Positions 41,693-53,045 of a stretch of 64,000 nt of DNA are shown here, one piece after another. The stretch is from positions 1-64,000 of the forward strand of contig JAEPMR010000009.1 in NCBI GenBank assembly GCA_017643845.1, written 5' to 3'. Each line of letters opens with the position of its first letter. Within the stretch, counting starts at the first letter, position 1. Under the pieces are notes generated by a model. It worked only from the letters and a program-made list of their open reading frames with translations, had not been told where the DNA came from and made no database searches. This stretch comes from Marivivens sp. Lineage in GTDB: Bacteria; Pseudomonadota; Alphaproteobacteria; Rhodobacterales; Rhodobacteraceae. A program made the position numbers and the translations under genes.

Positions 41693-42080
41693 AACCCTTG
41701 TGGCGCTCATGGCCCTGATGCTCACCCAGCCCGCCAATGCCGCTGAAAAGCCCCTCGATCCTGATGCATTTGACGCCCTCACCCGTGGTCGCACGCTTGG
41801 CTACGCCCGACCGGGTAACACCGCCTACGGCACCGAAACCTATTTCCGCGACCGTCGCGTGATCTGGTCCTACGAGGGCGAAGCCTGCAAATCTGGCTAT
41901 TGGTATCCAGCTCGATCAGGTGAGATCTGCTTCATCTATCCACCAGACGAAACACCCCAATGCTGGCAGTTCTTCTTGGAAAACAATCTCCTACGCGCCC
42001 AATTTTCCAATGATCCCACCGCAATTCTTTACGAAGTCAAAGATCATCCCGGCCAGACCTGCCCCGGTTTCGGGTCTTAG
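41682..42080 (+). CDS. hypothetical secreted protein
   Basis: MLRRTLVALMALMLTQPANAAEK signal peptide; GYWYPARSGEICFIYPPDETPQCWQFF; overlaps the 3' end of the AlkB-like gene by 11 nt. Confidence 0.7.
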   Translation: MLRRTLVALMALMLTQPANAAEKPLDPDAFDALTRGRTLGYARPGNTAYGTETYFRDRRVIWSYEGEACKSGYWYPARSGEICFIYPPDETPQCWQFFLENNLLRAQFSNDPTAILYEVKDHPGQTCPGFGS

Positions 42081-42082
42081 CG

Positions 42083-43627
42083 TCAGAGCAGCGTCCCCTG
42101 CTCCGGCGGCGCTTTTGGCGCGGGTTTCTTGGGCTTTCCTCCGCCACCGACTGTGACCTTGCCATCTGCAAATTCCAGCTCCAACTCGCGCGCAGCCTGT
42201 GCGGCCTCGGTGCCCGTCACCAAAGCGCCATCACCACGAACCACCGCATAGCCCCGCTTGAGCGTTTCCTTGTAGCCCAGCGTCTCGCGCAGCCGGTCCA
42301 GCGCCTCCAGCCGCGCCCTCCGCCCGTCTTCCAGCCGCCGCGCGGCATCCGCGAACTGCCGCGACACCCGCGCCAGCCGTTCCCGCTCGCGCCGCGTCTC
42401 CCGCGCCAGCGTGTCTGGCCGCATCCGCGCCGACAGCGCCTCCAATGCCCGCCGCTGATCCTTGGCATAGCGCGCCAGAGCCGGATCGAGCCTTGCCGCC
42501 GGTTGCGCCAATTCCCGCGCCGCCTGCCGCATCCGCGATTGCAGCACCGACGGCCGCAAGCTTCCACCCGCCTCACTCAGCCGCAGCGCCTTGCGCGCCG
42601 TCGCCGTTCTTAACGCCACCGGCAGCTTTTCCGCATTCACATCAAAGGCTTGCCGGTAGGGAGCCAGTATCGCGTCACCCTTAGGGAGAGCCCGCGCAAT
42701 ATCCCGCAAGCGTTGCTCCCGCTGGCGCAGAGCTTGCTGCATCGCCTGCCCCAAACGCCCGCCCTGGCTTTCGACCCAAGCCATCAATTCCAACCGCACA
42801 GGCACCGCCCGCTCAGCCGCAGCCGTCGGCGTCGGCGCGCGATAATCGGACACGTAGTCGATCAGCGTCGTGTCCGTCTCGTGCCCTACCGCCGAAATCA
42901 GCGGTATCTCACTCGCTGCCGCCGCCCGCGCCACGATCTCCTCGTTAAAGCCCCACAAATCCTCGATGCTGCCGCCACCCCGTGCCACGATCAGCAAATC
43001 GGGTCGTGGCAGCGCACCGCCCGGCGTCATCCGGTTAAACCCCTCAATCGCCGCCGCCACATCCGGCGCACAGGCCTTGCCCTGTACGGCCACCGGCCAC
43101 ACCAGCACCTTGCGCGGGAAGCGATCCCGCAAACGGTGCAGAATATCGCGGATCACTGCCCCCGTTGGCGAGGTCACAACCCCGATCACCTCCGGCAGAA
43201 ACGGCAGCGCCGCCTTTCGCTCAGGCGCAAAGAGCCCCTCCGCCTGCAACATCGCCTTGCGCTTTTCCAGCATCGCCATCAGAGCGCCCGCCCCCGCAGG
43301 GGCCACATCCTCGACATTGAGCTGATATTTCGACTGTGGGCCAAAGGTCGTCATCTTGCCCGTCGCGATGACCTCCATCCCCTCCTCGGGGCGATGGCTC
43401 AGCCGCGAGACCTGCCCCTTCCAGCTCACACAGGCCAGCGTGGCGCGGTCGTCTTTCAGATCAAAATACATATGGCCGGTGCGCGCGATCACCACGCGGC
43501 CCACCTCGCCGCGAACCCGCACATGGCCGAACTCGCCTTCAATCGTCCGTTTCACCGCGCCGGAAATCTCCGCCACGCTGAATTCAGGCGTATTGCCACT
43601 TGGGGCGTCCTCTTCAAACAGGTCCAT
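42083..43627 (-). CDS. xseA: exodeoxyribonuclease VII large subunit
   Basis: FSVAEISGAVKRTIEGEFGHVRVRGEVGRV; GVVTSPTGAVIRDILHRLRDRFP; ARGGGSIEDLWGFNEEIVARAAAASEIPLISAVGHETDTTLIDYVSDYRAPTPTAAAE. Confidence 0.97.
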   Translation of the reverse strand: MDLFEEDAPSGNTPEFSVAEISGAVKRTIEGEFGHVRVRGEVGRVVIARTGHMYFDLKDDRATLACVSWKGQVSRLSHRPEEGMEVIATGKMTTFGPQSKYQLNVEDVAPAGAGALMAMLEKRKAMLQAEGLFAPERKAALPFLPEVIGVVTSPTGAVIRDILHRLRDRFPRKVLVWPVAVQGKACAPDVAAAIEGFNRMTPGGALPRPDLLIVARGGGSIEDLWGFNEEIVARAAAASEIPLISAVGHETDTTLIDYVSDYRAPTPTAAAERAVPVRLELMAWVESQGGRLGQAMQQALRQREQRLRDIARALPKGDAILAPYRQAFDVNAEKLPVALRTATARKALRLSEAGGSLRPSVLQSRMRQAARELAQPAARLDPALARYAKDQRRALEALSARMRPDTLARETRRERERLARVSRQFADAARRLEDGRRARLEALDRLRETLGYKETLKRGYAVVRGDGALVTGTEAAQAARELELEFADGKVTVGGGGKPKKPAPKAPPEQGTLL

Positions 43628-43696
43628 CTGTCGCTCTTGCTCTTACCTCCCCCCGACCTTAGAACGCCCGCAATCAAAGGCCAAGCGGGGGACGCA

Positions 43697-44959
43697 ATGA
43701 ACATACTGGTTTTGGGCAGCGGCGGGCGCGAGCACAGCCTCGCTTGGGCGATCAAGCAAAACCCGAAATGCGATCGTCTGATCTGCGCCCCCGGTAACGC
43801 GGGCATGGCCGAAATCGCGGAATGCGCCTCGATTGACATCAACGATGGCGATGTTGTCGCCACATTTGCTGCCGAAAACGCCATTGATTTCGTCGTCATC
43901 GGCCCCGAAGCCCCACTCGCTGCCGGTGTTGCCGACAGATTGCGCGATGCTGGACTTTCAGTTTTCGGACCTTCCGCAGCTGCAGCCAGGCTGGAAGCCT
44001 CCAAATCTTTCACAAAAGCGATCTGCGATGCGGCCAACGCCCCCACCGCCGCCTACGCCCGCTTTACCGAGGCCGCACCCGCCAAGGACTACATTCGCAC
44101 CCAAGGCGCACCGATTGTTGTGAAGGCTGACGGCCTCGCCGCAGGCAAAGGCGTGATCGTCGCGATGACAGAGGCCGAAGCCCATGATGCCATCGACGAT
44201 ATGTTCGGCGGCGAGTTTGGCGATGCCGGAGCGGAGGTGGTCATCGAAGAGTTCATGGACGGCGAGGAAGCCTCCTTCTTCATTCTCGTCGATGGCGAAA
44301 CCGTTCTGCCCATCGGTACCGCGCAGGATCACAAGCGCGTCGGCGATGGCGATACCGGCCCGAATACCGGCGGCATGGGCGCCTATTCCCCCGCTCCGGT
44401 TCTCACAGACGAAATCGCACAAAAGGCGCTTGATGAAATCATCCGCCCAACGATGGCCGAAATGGCGCGTCAGGGCATGCCGTATCAGGGCGTGCTCTAC
44501 GCCGGCCTGATGATCAGGGACGGCCAGCCGCGCCTTGTGGAATATAACGTCCGCTTCGGCGATCCCGAATGTCAGGTTCTTATGATGCGCTTGGGCGGTC
44601 AGGCCTTTGATCTCATTCAGGCCTGCGCCGAGGGCCGCCTGTCCGAGACCCGCGTCACCTGGGCCGACGATCACGCGATCACGGTCGTCCTTGCCGCCAA
44701 CGGCTACCCCGGAAGCTACGAAAAAGGCAGCGAAATCAAAGGCCTGGGCACTCTTCCCGAAGATTCCTCCAATATGGCCTTCCACGCAGGCACAACCGAG
44801 GTCGATGGCAAGATCACCGCAACCGGCGGCCGCGTCCTCAACATCACCGCCCGTGGCGCCAGCCTGCAAGAGGCCCGCGACCGCGCCTACGCCATGGTGG
44901 ACGCAATCGACTGGCCCGAGGGCTTCTGCCGCCGCGATATCGGCTGGCGCGCGCTTTGA
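43697..44959 (+). CDS. purD: phosphoribosylamine--glycine ligase
   Basis: MNILVLGSGGREHSLAWAIKQNPKCDRLICAPGNAGMA; AQDHKRVGDGDTGPNTGGMGAYSPAPV; EYNVRFGDPECQVLM. Confidence 0.98.
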   Translation: MNILVLGSGGREHSLAWAIKQNPKCDRLICAPGNAGMAEIAECASIDINDGDVVATFAAENAIDFVVIGPEAPLAAGVADRLRDAGLSVFGPSAAAARLEASKSFTKAICDAANAPTAAYARFTEAAPAKDYIRTQGAPIVVKADGLAAGKGVIVAMTEAEAHDAIDDMFGGEFGDAGAEVVIEEFMDGEEASFFILVDGETVLPIGTAQDHKRVGDGDTGPNTGGMGAYSPAPVLTDEIAQKALDEIIRPTMAEMARQGMPYQGVLYAGLMIRDGQPRLVEYNVRFGDPECQVLMMRLGGQAFDLIQACAEGRLSETRVTWADDHAITVVLAANGYPGSYEKGSEIKGLGTLPEDSSNMAFHAGTTEVDGKITATGGRVLNITARGASLQEARDRAYAMVDAIDWPEGFCRRDIGWRAL

Positions 44960-44968
44960 CGCTGCGCG

Positions 44969-45493
44969 CTAGTAGATATAGCGGATCTGGTCGCCCCAAT
45001 AGCGCTCCACCTGCCGCAACGTCGCGGTAATCTCCTCGATTTCGCCAAAACCCATGACGCCCTTCTCGACGAGGCCCAGCGCATGGGTGGCGAACAGTTT
45101 GCCGACAATATCGCGGATGCGCCGCCCCTCTTGCGTCAATCGAACGCGTACCGCGCGGCGGTCGATCTGGCAGCGCTGGTGGTGCATATATCCCAGCTGA
45201 ACCAGCTTCTTCAGATTATAGCTGACGTTGGACCCCTGATAATAGCCACGGCTCTTCAACTCACCCGCTGTCACCTCGTGATTGCCGACGTTAAACAGCA
45301 AAAGTCCCTGTACCGGATTGACCTCCAGCACCCCCAATCGCTCGAACTCGTCCTTGATCACATCCAGCAGAAGCCGGTGCAGTCGCTCCACCAGCGTCAA
45401 GGTTTCCAGATACCGCGCCATAAACGCGGTCTGCTCAGGCGCAATCGCAGGGGGTTCAGGCACCGTCAGCGCGACGGGGCTTTGATGGGTCAT
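44969..45493 (-). CDS. MarR-type winged-helix regulator (LdtR-like)
   Basis: FNVGNHEVTAGELKSRGYYQGSNVSYNLKKLVQLGYMHHQRCQIDRRAVRVRLTQEGRRI. Confidence 0.85.
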   Translation of the reverse strand: MTHQSPVALTVPEPPAIAPEQTAFMARYLETLTLVERLHRLLLDVIKDEFERLGVLEVNPVQGLLLFNVGNHEVTAGELKSRGYYQGSNVSYNLKKLVQLGYMHHQRCQIDRRAVRVRLTQEGRRIRDIVGKLFATHALGLVEKGVMGFGEIEEITATLRQVERYWGDQIRYIY

Positions 45494-45529
45494 GACTGCT
45501 CTCCTTCTTCCGTGTCGGAGGCAGTCTGA

Positions 45530-47527
<1,998 letters not shown>

Positions 47528-47534
47528 GGCGAGC

Positions 47535-47948
47535 ATGGGTGCGGATCTCCCGGATTACTACTTCCGCGTGCGCGACAACGGCGCGGCGGTGTTCCGCGTC
47601 GATACCGAAAACCGCCAGCGCCGGATCGAGCTGGACCAGATCGCAGTCGTCAACATCCGCAATGGCGAGATTAAGCCTCAGGGCGATACCCGCCTGACCG
47701 ACGAAGACCTTGCCGCGATCAAGGACTGGATGACCGAACGCCTCGCCCTGCTTGCCCAGCGCGACGTGGATGACATCCTCCGAACGGTGGATCACCTCAA
47801 CCTCACGGCCCAATGGGTCCAGTCCAAAGCAACCGAGGACCAACTCGAGGCCGTAACAGACACCCTCCTCCTCGCCATGCACGACCTGCGTAACGTCCTC
47901 GTGCGCAAAAAAGCCGACCGCCTTCTGAAAGGCCGGCGAGGGGAGTAG
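47535..47948 (+). CDS. hypothetical protein
   Basis: 137-aa ORF starting 7 nt after the aminotransferase stop; no recognised domain. Confidence 0.65.
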   Translation: MGADLPDYYFRVRDNGAAVFRVDTENRQRRIELDQIAVVNIRNGEIKPQGDTRLTDEDLAAIKDWMTERLALLAQRDVDDILRTVDHLNLTAQWVQSKATEDQLEAVTDTLLLAMHDLRNVLVRKKADRLLKGRRGE

Positions 47949-48113
47949 CCTTCCCTTTCGGCACTCGAAGCATCGACGACCTAGGTGCCGAGTTTGAGCG
48001 CACGAAGTTTTCGGCCCACCCGCACCTAACGCGGACTATCTTGACAGCTGCTCGCCCTTGCGACCGCCGCCTGTTTGGCGAAATAATTGGTCTCCATTGA
48101 AGAGGTTCAGACC

Positions 48114-48470
48114 ATGTCCGAAGCAGAAATCAGGGAAATTGTAAAAACCTATATTTGCTCAGCCACATTTGGTCAGGAGGATCGGCTGCGCGCACTCTTG
48201 CACCCGAATTTTCAGACCGCGGGACAAATAGGCGACGCCGAGCACTGGTTTGACCGTGACGCCGCAATCGCATCTTGCATCCGAAATGCACAGCCTCCCG
48301 AAGCGCCCATGCCTATATGGTCAATCAAGTCGATGACAATTTTTGCACAAAGTGCAGCGGTTGTGGTTGAAAGCCGCTATAACGAGGCACTTTTCACAGA
48401 AATATTGACGTTCCTTTTGTGCGCGGGCGATTGGCGTCTTGCCTTTAAGAGTTTCGAAATCTCAGCCTGA
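48114..48470 (+). CDS. NTF2/SnoaL-like small protein
   Basis: SEAEIREIVKTYICSATFGQEDRLRALLHPNFQTAGQIGDAEHWFDRDAAIASCI...FLLCAGDWRLAFKSFEI. Confidence 0.65.
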   Translation: MSEAEIREIVKTYICSATFGQEDRLRALLHPNFQTAGQIGDAEHWFDRDAAIASCIRNAQPPEAPMPIWSIKSMTIFAQSAAVVVESRYNEALFTEILTFLLCAGDWRLAFKSFEISA

Positions 48471-48598
48471 AATTTCCCCAAGCGCTCCATCTTGACAGGT
48501 TGCCCCCCTTGGCCCTAAGCGCCGGATTGCCGCGCGCATGACGCGCGGTGCTTCCCGCTCGGCATTGGCCTGCCGGCGGCCCTTCGGAAAGTTCACCA

Positions 48599-49549
48599 AT
48601 GGTTGGAAAGCCATTCCCCTCGGGTCATCCGCTTGCGGACCGTCGCGCCGCCTATGCTGAAACCATGGCCCATCTGGGCGATATTCCTGTCGCAATCGAA
48701 GTGCTCGCCGGGGCGCTTGCATTGGCGCCCAATTGGGCCGCAGGCTGGTTTCGCTTGGGCGAATTCCTCGAAATGGTCGGCGCAAAAGTTGAGGCCGCCG
48801 ATGCATGGCGCAAGGCCCAAGCCGCCGACCCGTCAGACCCGTTCGGCGCGGGCCTCAAGCTTGATCTCATGCGCGATGTCCCCGTGTCCGAAAGCATCCC
48901 CGCCGCCTTTGTCGAGCTGCTGTTCGACCAATACGCCCCGCGGTTCGAAAAATCCCTTGTCGACAAGCTCGATTACCGCGGCCCCGCGCTTCTTTTGTCG
49001 GCGCTACAGGCGGATGGGTTTACCCATGCCACACAAGCGCTCGACCTCGGCTGCGGCACAGGGCTTATGGGGGAAGAGCTGCGCCCATTCTGCGACTGGC
49101 TCGGCGGCATCGACATTTCCCAAGGCATGCTGGACGAAGCGGCGGGCAAGGGCATCTATGACAACCTGACAAAACACGACCTTGGCGCATTGGCTCCAAG
49201 CGCCACATCCTATGACCTGATCGTCGCGGCGGATGTATTCATCTATCTCGGCGCGCTTGAGCAGATCATCGGCTGGATCGCGGGCGCGCTTGCGCCGAAG
49301 GGTCGGCTTGCCTTCACCATCGAACGCGGCACAGCCCCTTTTGAGCTGCGCGAGAGCCGCCGCTTCGCCCATTCCCCCGCCTATGTCACCGAAGTGCTCG
49401 ACGCAGCTGGCTTTCACGCCATCCGCCTTCAGGACTGCGTGCTGCGGCAGGATCGCGGTGTCGATATCGCGGCGCTCTGTGTCGTCGCCTCGCGCGGCAA
49501 GGTCGCACCATCGACCGATCGCCGGAACCTGTCTCTCGACCACGCCTGA
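48599..49549 (+). CDS. methyltransferase with N-terminal TPR-like region
   Basis: TPR-like N-terminus; ATQALDLGCGTGLMGEELRPFCDWLGGIDISQGMLDEAAGKGIYDNL; YDLIVAADVFIYLGAL. Confidence 0.88.
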   Translation: MVGKPFPSGHPLADRRAAYAETMAHLGDIPVAIEVLAGALALAPNWAAGWFRLGEFLEMVGAKVEAADAWRKAQAADPSDPFGAGLKLDLMRDVPVSESIPAAFVELLFDQYAPRFEKSLVDKLDYRGPALLLSALQADGFTHATQALDLGCGTGLMGEELRPFCDWLGGIDISQGMLDEAAGKGIYDNLTKHDLGALAPSATSYDLIVAADVFIYLGALEQIIGWIAGALAPKGRLAFTIERGTAPFELRESRRFAHSPAYVTEVLDAAGFHAIRLQDCVLRQDRGVDIAALCVVASRGKVAPSTDRRNLSLDHA

Positions 49550-49558
49550 TGTCGCGCC

Positions 49559-50446
49559 CTAGACCGCCTCGCTCATTGCGCCTGCCGCTTTGATCAGCGC
49601 TTCCAGAACGGGCGTATGCGGATCGCGGTGCAGCGCCACCAGCCCGACCATTGGCGCCCGCTCCGGCGGTGCCATCGGCACCACATTCAGCCCGTTCCCC
49701 GCCGCCAGAAACCGCGCCATCTTGTCCGGCAGGATCGTCACCCATGTCCCCGTCGCCACATGCGCGGCCAGCACGACTGTCGAATTGGCCTCCACGGATG
49801 CGGTGACACTCACACCCGCCGCCTGAAAATTCTGGTTCAAAATCCGCCGGTTCTGCATATCCGGCGTGAGAAGGCACAGCGGCAACCCCTCCAATTCGTC
49901 CCAGCCAATCTGCGCCTTGGCCGCCAGTGTCATGCCTTCCGCGCAGACAAGGCAATAGTCCTCCCGATATAGCGGCACCGTCGCCACCCGTCCCAGCGGC
50001 TCGTTGTCCAGATAGGTGATCCCCGCATCCGCCTCCAGATTTTCCAGCATCGCCAGAATCTCGATCGAGGTCCGTGACAGAATGGTAAACCGCACGCCCG
50101 GATGCTGGGCGGCAAATCCGGCAGAGAGCGCCGATGCCGCCGTCAGCGCGGTCGGGATCACCGCCAGCCGCACCTCACCCGAAAGCCCCTGCCGCACCGC
50201 GCGCATCTCCTCGCGCATCGTGCGCGCATCTCCCACGATCTGCCGCGCCCAGATCAGCACCCGCTGACCCTCCGGCGTCAGCCCGCCAAAGCGCGACCCG
50301 CGCCAGACAAGCTGCACTCCCAGCTGCGCTTCCAACTGCTTGATCCCCGCCGAGAGCGTCGGTTGCGTCAGCCCAAGGCTCTCCGCCGCACGGCCGAAAT
50401 GCTCCTCCCGCGCCAGCGCGATCAGCATTTCCAGTTTCTCGATCAT
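49559..50446 (-). CDS. LysR family transcriptional regulator
   Basis: MIEKLEMLIALAREEHFGRAAESLGLTQPTLSAGIKQLEAQLGVQLVWRGSRFGGLTPEGQRVL. Confidence 0.94.
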   Translation of the reverse strand: MIEKLEMLIALAREEHFGRAAESLGLTQPTLSAGIKQLEAQLGVQLVWRGSRFGGLTPEGQRVLIWARQIVGDARTMREEMRAVRQGLSGEVRLAVIPTALTAASALSAGFAAQHPGVRFTILSRTSIEILAMLENLEADAGITYLDNEPLGRVATVPLYREDYCLVCAEGMTLAAKAQIGWDELEGLPLCLLTPDMQNRRILNQNFQAAGVSVTASVEANSTVVLAAHVATGTWVTILPDKMARFLAAGNGLNVVPMAPPERAPMVGLVALHRDPHTPVLEALIKAAGAMSEAV

Positions 50447-50468
50447 CCGGCCTTCCTTTCCGCAGGTC

Positions 50469-50484
50469 TTAACGGTTAGTTAAC
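50469..50484. promoter_or_regulatory. candidate CtrA binding site TTAA-N7-TTAAC
   Basis: TTAACGGTTAGTTAAC in the LysR/MATE divergent intergenic region. Confidence 0.5.
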
Positions 50485-50603
50485 CTTTTCGAGGCGACCT
50501 CGACAGTATCTCGGCCACCATGGTCAAGATGGCGTCGGCTGTCCATTGCCGCGCTTTCGTGTGACGGGTAGACCCCGTCGCCATCACAATCTAGAGAGCC
50601 GTT

Positions 50604-52040
50604 ATGACACCGCACCGCCCCCTCCTTCCCTGGCACCGCCACCTGCGCGAGCTTCTCGTGCTGGGCCTGCCGCTCGTGGGCAGCTCGGGCGCGCAGTTTG
50701 CGATCCATATGACCGACACGCTGATGCTCGGCTGGTATGATGTCTCCGCCCTTGCCGCCGTCACACTCGGTTCGTCGCTCTTTTTCATTCTGTTTATCGT
50801 CGGGGCCGGCTTCGGCTTTGCCGTTATGCCGAAGGCCGCCGCAGCCGCCGCGACCGGAGACAGCGCCCGCGTCCGCCAAGTCACCCGCATGGGCGTTTGG
50901 CTTGGCTTGATCTTCGCGCTCGCTGTGCTGCCTGTCATGCTCTTTTCCGAGCCGCTCTTTCTGATGGCCGGACAAGATCCCCGGATCGCTGCATTGGCCA
51001 GCGATTACCTTGCTATCGCGGGATTCGGCATGGCTCCCGCTTTGGCGATGGTCACTTTGCGCTCGTTTCTTTCGGCGCTGGAATACACGACGGTTCAGTT
51101 GATCGTCACCGTTCTGGCCGTCTTTGCCAATGCCGGGTTCAACTACGTCCTGATCTTCGGCAACTTCGGCGCACCCGAGCTGGGCCTGCGCGGTGCGGCC
51201 ATCGCATCGGTCACGATGCAGGCCCTGCCTCTTATCGCGCTGACACTCTACGCGCTGCGCAAACTGCCACAATATTCACTCCTGCACGCATTCTGGCGCC
51301 CTCACTGGTCGATCTTTTCAGAAGTCGCCCGCATGGGTATCCCCATTGGCCTGACCACTTTCGCTGAATCCGCGCTGTTCACAGCGTCGGCCATCATGAT
51401 CGGCTGGATCGGGGAAATTCCCCTGGCCGCCCACGGCATCGCGCTTCAACTGGCAGGTTTCACCTTCATGTTCCATGTCGGCATGAGCCAGGCCGCAACG
51501 ATCCGCACAGGCGCGGCCTACGGGCGGCATGATCGGCCAAACCTGCAACGCGGCGCTTTGGTAGCCTTTGCCGTATCCCTCGCTTTTGGCGCGCTTGTCG
51601 TTTCATGCTTCATCCTGATCCCCGAAACGCTGGTCGCCCTCTTCGTCGATCCTAATGAACCAGCCCGCGCCGCTGTTATCGCGGCAGGGGCGACCCTGCT
51701 CTTCGTCGCGGCGGCGTTCCAATTCGTCGACGCAATGCAGATCATGGTCTTGGGCGTCTTGCGCGGATTGCAGGACACCACAATCCCGATGTTTCTAGCC
51801 AGCATCTCCTACTGGCTCATCGGAATGCCCGCATCCTACGTCTTCGGGTTCGTTTTAGGCCTCGGCGCACCCGGGGTCTGGATCGGCCTCGTGATCGGGC
51901 TGGGTGCTGCGGCCCTGCTCATGACCATCCGCTACTGGCGTCTGATCCGGCGCGATACGCTGCCGTATTTCGCCCATTCAGAAACGCCCGTTCCGGTGCC
52001 GAGCCCTGCCGTGGATACCTTCCCCGATCCACAGGCCTAG
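50604..52040 (+). CDS. MATE family efflux transporter
   Basis: LLVLGLPLVGSSGAQFAIHMTDTLMLGWYDVSALAAVTLGSSLFF; 12 TM segments. Confidence 0.93.
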   Translation: MTPHRPLLPWHRHLRELLVLGLPLVGSSGAQFAIHMTDTLMLGWYDVSALAAVTLGSSLFFILFIVGAGFGFAVMPKAAAAAATGDSARVRQVTRMGVWLGLIFALAVLPVMLFSEPLFLMAGQDPRIAALASDYLAIAGFGMAPALAMVTLRSFLSALEYTTVQLIVTVLAVFANAGFNYVLIFGNFGAPELGLRGAAIASVTMQALPLIALTLYALRKLPQYSLLHAFWRPHWSIFSEVARMGIPIGLTTFAESALFTASAIMIGWIGEIPLAAHGIALQLAGFTFMFHVGMSQAATIRTGAAYGRHDRPNLQRGALVAFAVSLAFGALVVSCFILIPETLVALFVDPNEPARAAVIAAGATLLFVAAAFQFVDAMQIMVLGVLRGLQDTTIPMFLASISYWLIGMPASYVFGFVLGLGAPGVWIGLVIGLGAAALLMTIRYWRLIRRDTLPYFAHSETPVPVPSPAVDTFPDPQA

Positions 52041-52068
52041 GCTGCGGGGAACCCCGTTCCCCACAGCC
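52040..52068. terminator. hairpin between convergent MATE and epimerase genes
   Basis: GGCTGCGGGGAAC-CCC-GTTCCCCACAGCC, near-perfect stem but no U-tract. Confidence 0.4.
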
Positions 52069-52091
52069 GTCAGCCCAGACAATCAGCCGGG

Positions 52092-52976
52092 CTAAACGCC
52101 CAACTCCGCGCGCCAGCCGTATTTCGGGGCAAATCCCACCAGCCGCTTCGCCTTGGCATTGCTGTAGAATGTCTCCTGCGGACCCATGTCGCCCTTCATC
52201 GGCACGCCCGGATAGAAGGTTTCCATCACCTCGCCTGTCGGCAGCGCAACCGAACTGTCATCATTGGAGACGTTGAATACCTCGTAGCCCAATCCATCGG
52301 TGCGCAGGCAGCAATCCACCATATGACCCAGATCGCGCGCGTCGATATAGGCAAAGATATTGCGCCGCCGCAGTGCCGGATCCTTCACATATGCCGGGAA
52401 ATTCTCCGCATATTCATGCGGTTCGATCACATTATTGATCCGCAGCCCGTAAATATCAGCCCCGGACCGCGCCTGAAAACTGCGCCCCGTCGCCTCGTTA
52501 CATACCTTCGACATTGCATAGCTGTCGTGAGGCACTGTCGGGTGCTCCTCATCAATCGGCACATACTCTGGTTTCAGCTCACCTGCCGCGAAACAGATGC
52601 CATAGGTTGTCTCCGAACTGGCAAAGATGATCTTCTTGATCCCCAGCTTCACCGCCGCTTCGATCACGTTATAGGTCGAAAGCGTATTCTGCCGGAAACA
52701 CTCCCCGTCCGACCCGATCAGAATGCGAGGCACGGCCGCGAAATGTACGACCGCGTCATAAGGCTGCGGCGGGGCCTCCATCTCGTCGAAATCGGCCCAT
52801 TGCGTCATCGCCCCCATCACCTGCCCGCTGTCGCACAGGTCGATGAGCAGTTCCTTGGTGTTCGGCAGACCGCTCGGCACACGGTCGATATTCACCACCT
52901 CGTGGCCCGCCTCCTGCAAAACAGGAATCGCATGCCGCCCCGCTTTGCCGCTACCACCTGTAAAAAATACGCGCAT
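52092..52976 (-). CDS. NAD(P)-dependent epimerase/dehydratase (extended SDR)
   Basis: RVFFTGGSGKAGRHAIPVLQEAGHEVVNIDR; IIFASSETTYGI; DSYAMSKVCNEATG. Confidence 0.9.
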   Translation of the reverse strand: MRVFFTGGSGKAGRHAIPVLQEAGHEVVNIDRVPSGLPNTKELLIDLCDSGQVMGAMTQWADFDEMEAPPQPYDAVVHFAAVPRILIGSDGECFRQNTLSTYNVIEAAVKLGIKKIIFASSETTYGICFAAGELKPEYVPIDEEHPTVPHDSYAMSKVCNEATGRSFQARSGADIYGLRINNVIEPHEYAENFPAYVKDPALRRRNIFAYIDARDLGHMVDCCLRTDGLGYEVFNVSNDDSSVALPTGEVMETFYPGVPMKGDMGPQETFYSNAKAKRLVGFAPKYGWRAELGV

Positions 52977-53045
52977 GTTGTGCTCCCAATTCCATCAGCC
53001 CGTACCCTGCCAGCACGCACCGGCAAAGCCAAGCGGCGTCAGTCC

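Noticed and set aside
42650-43696. N-terminal extension of the purD ORF in the track (769 aa)
   Set aside because: First ~349 codons are antisense read-through of xseA; purD starts at MNILVLGSGGREHS (43697)
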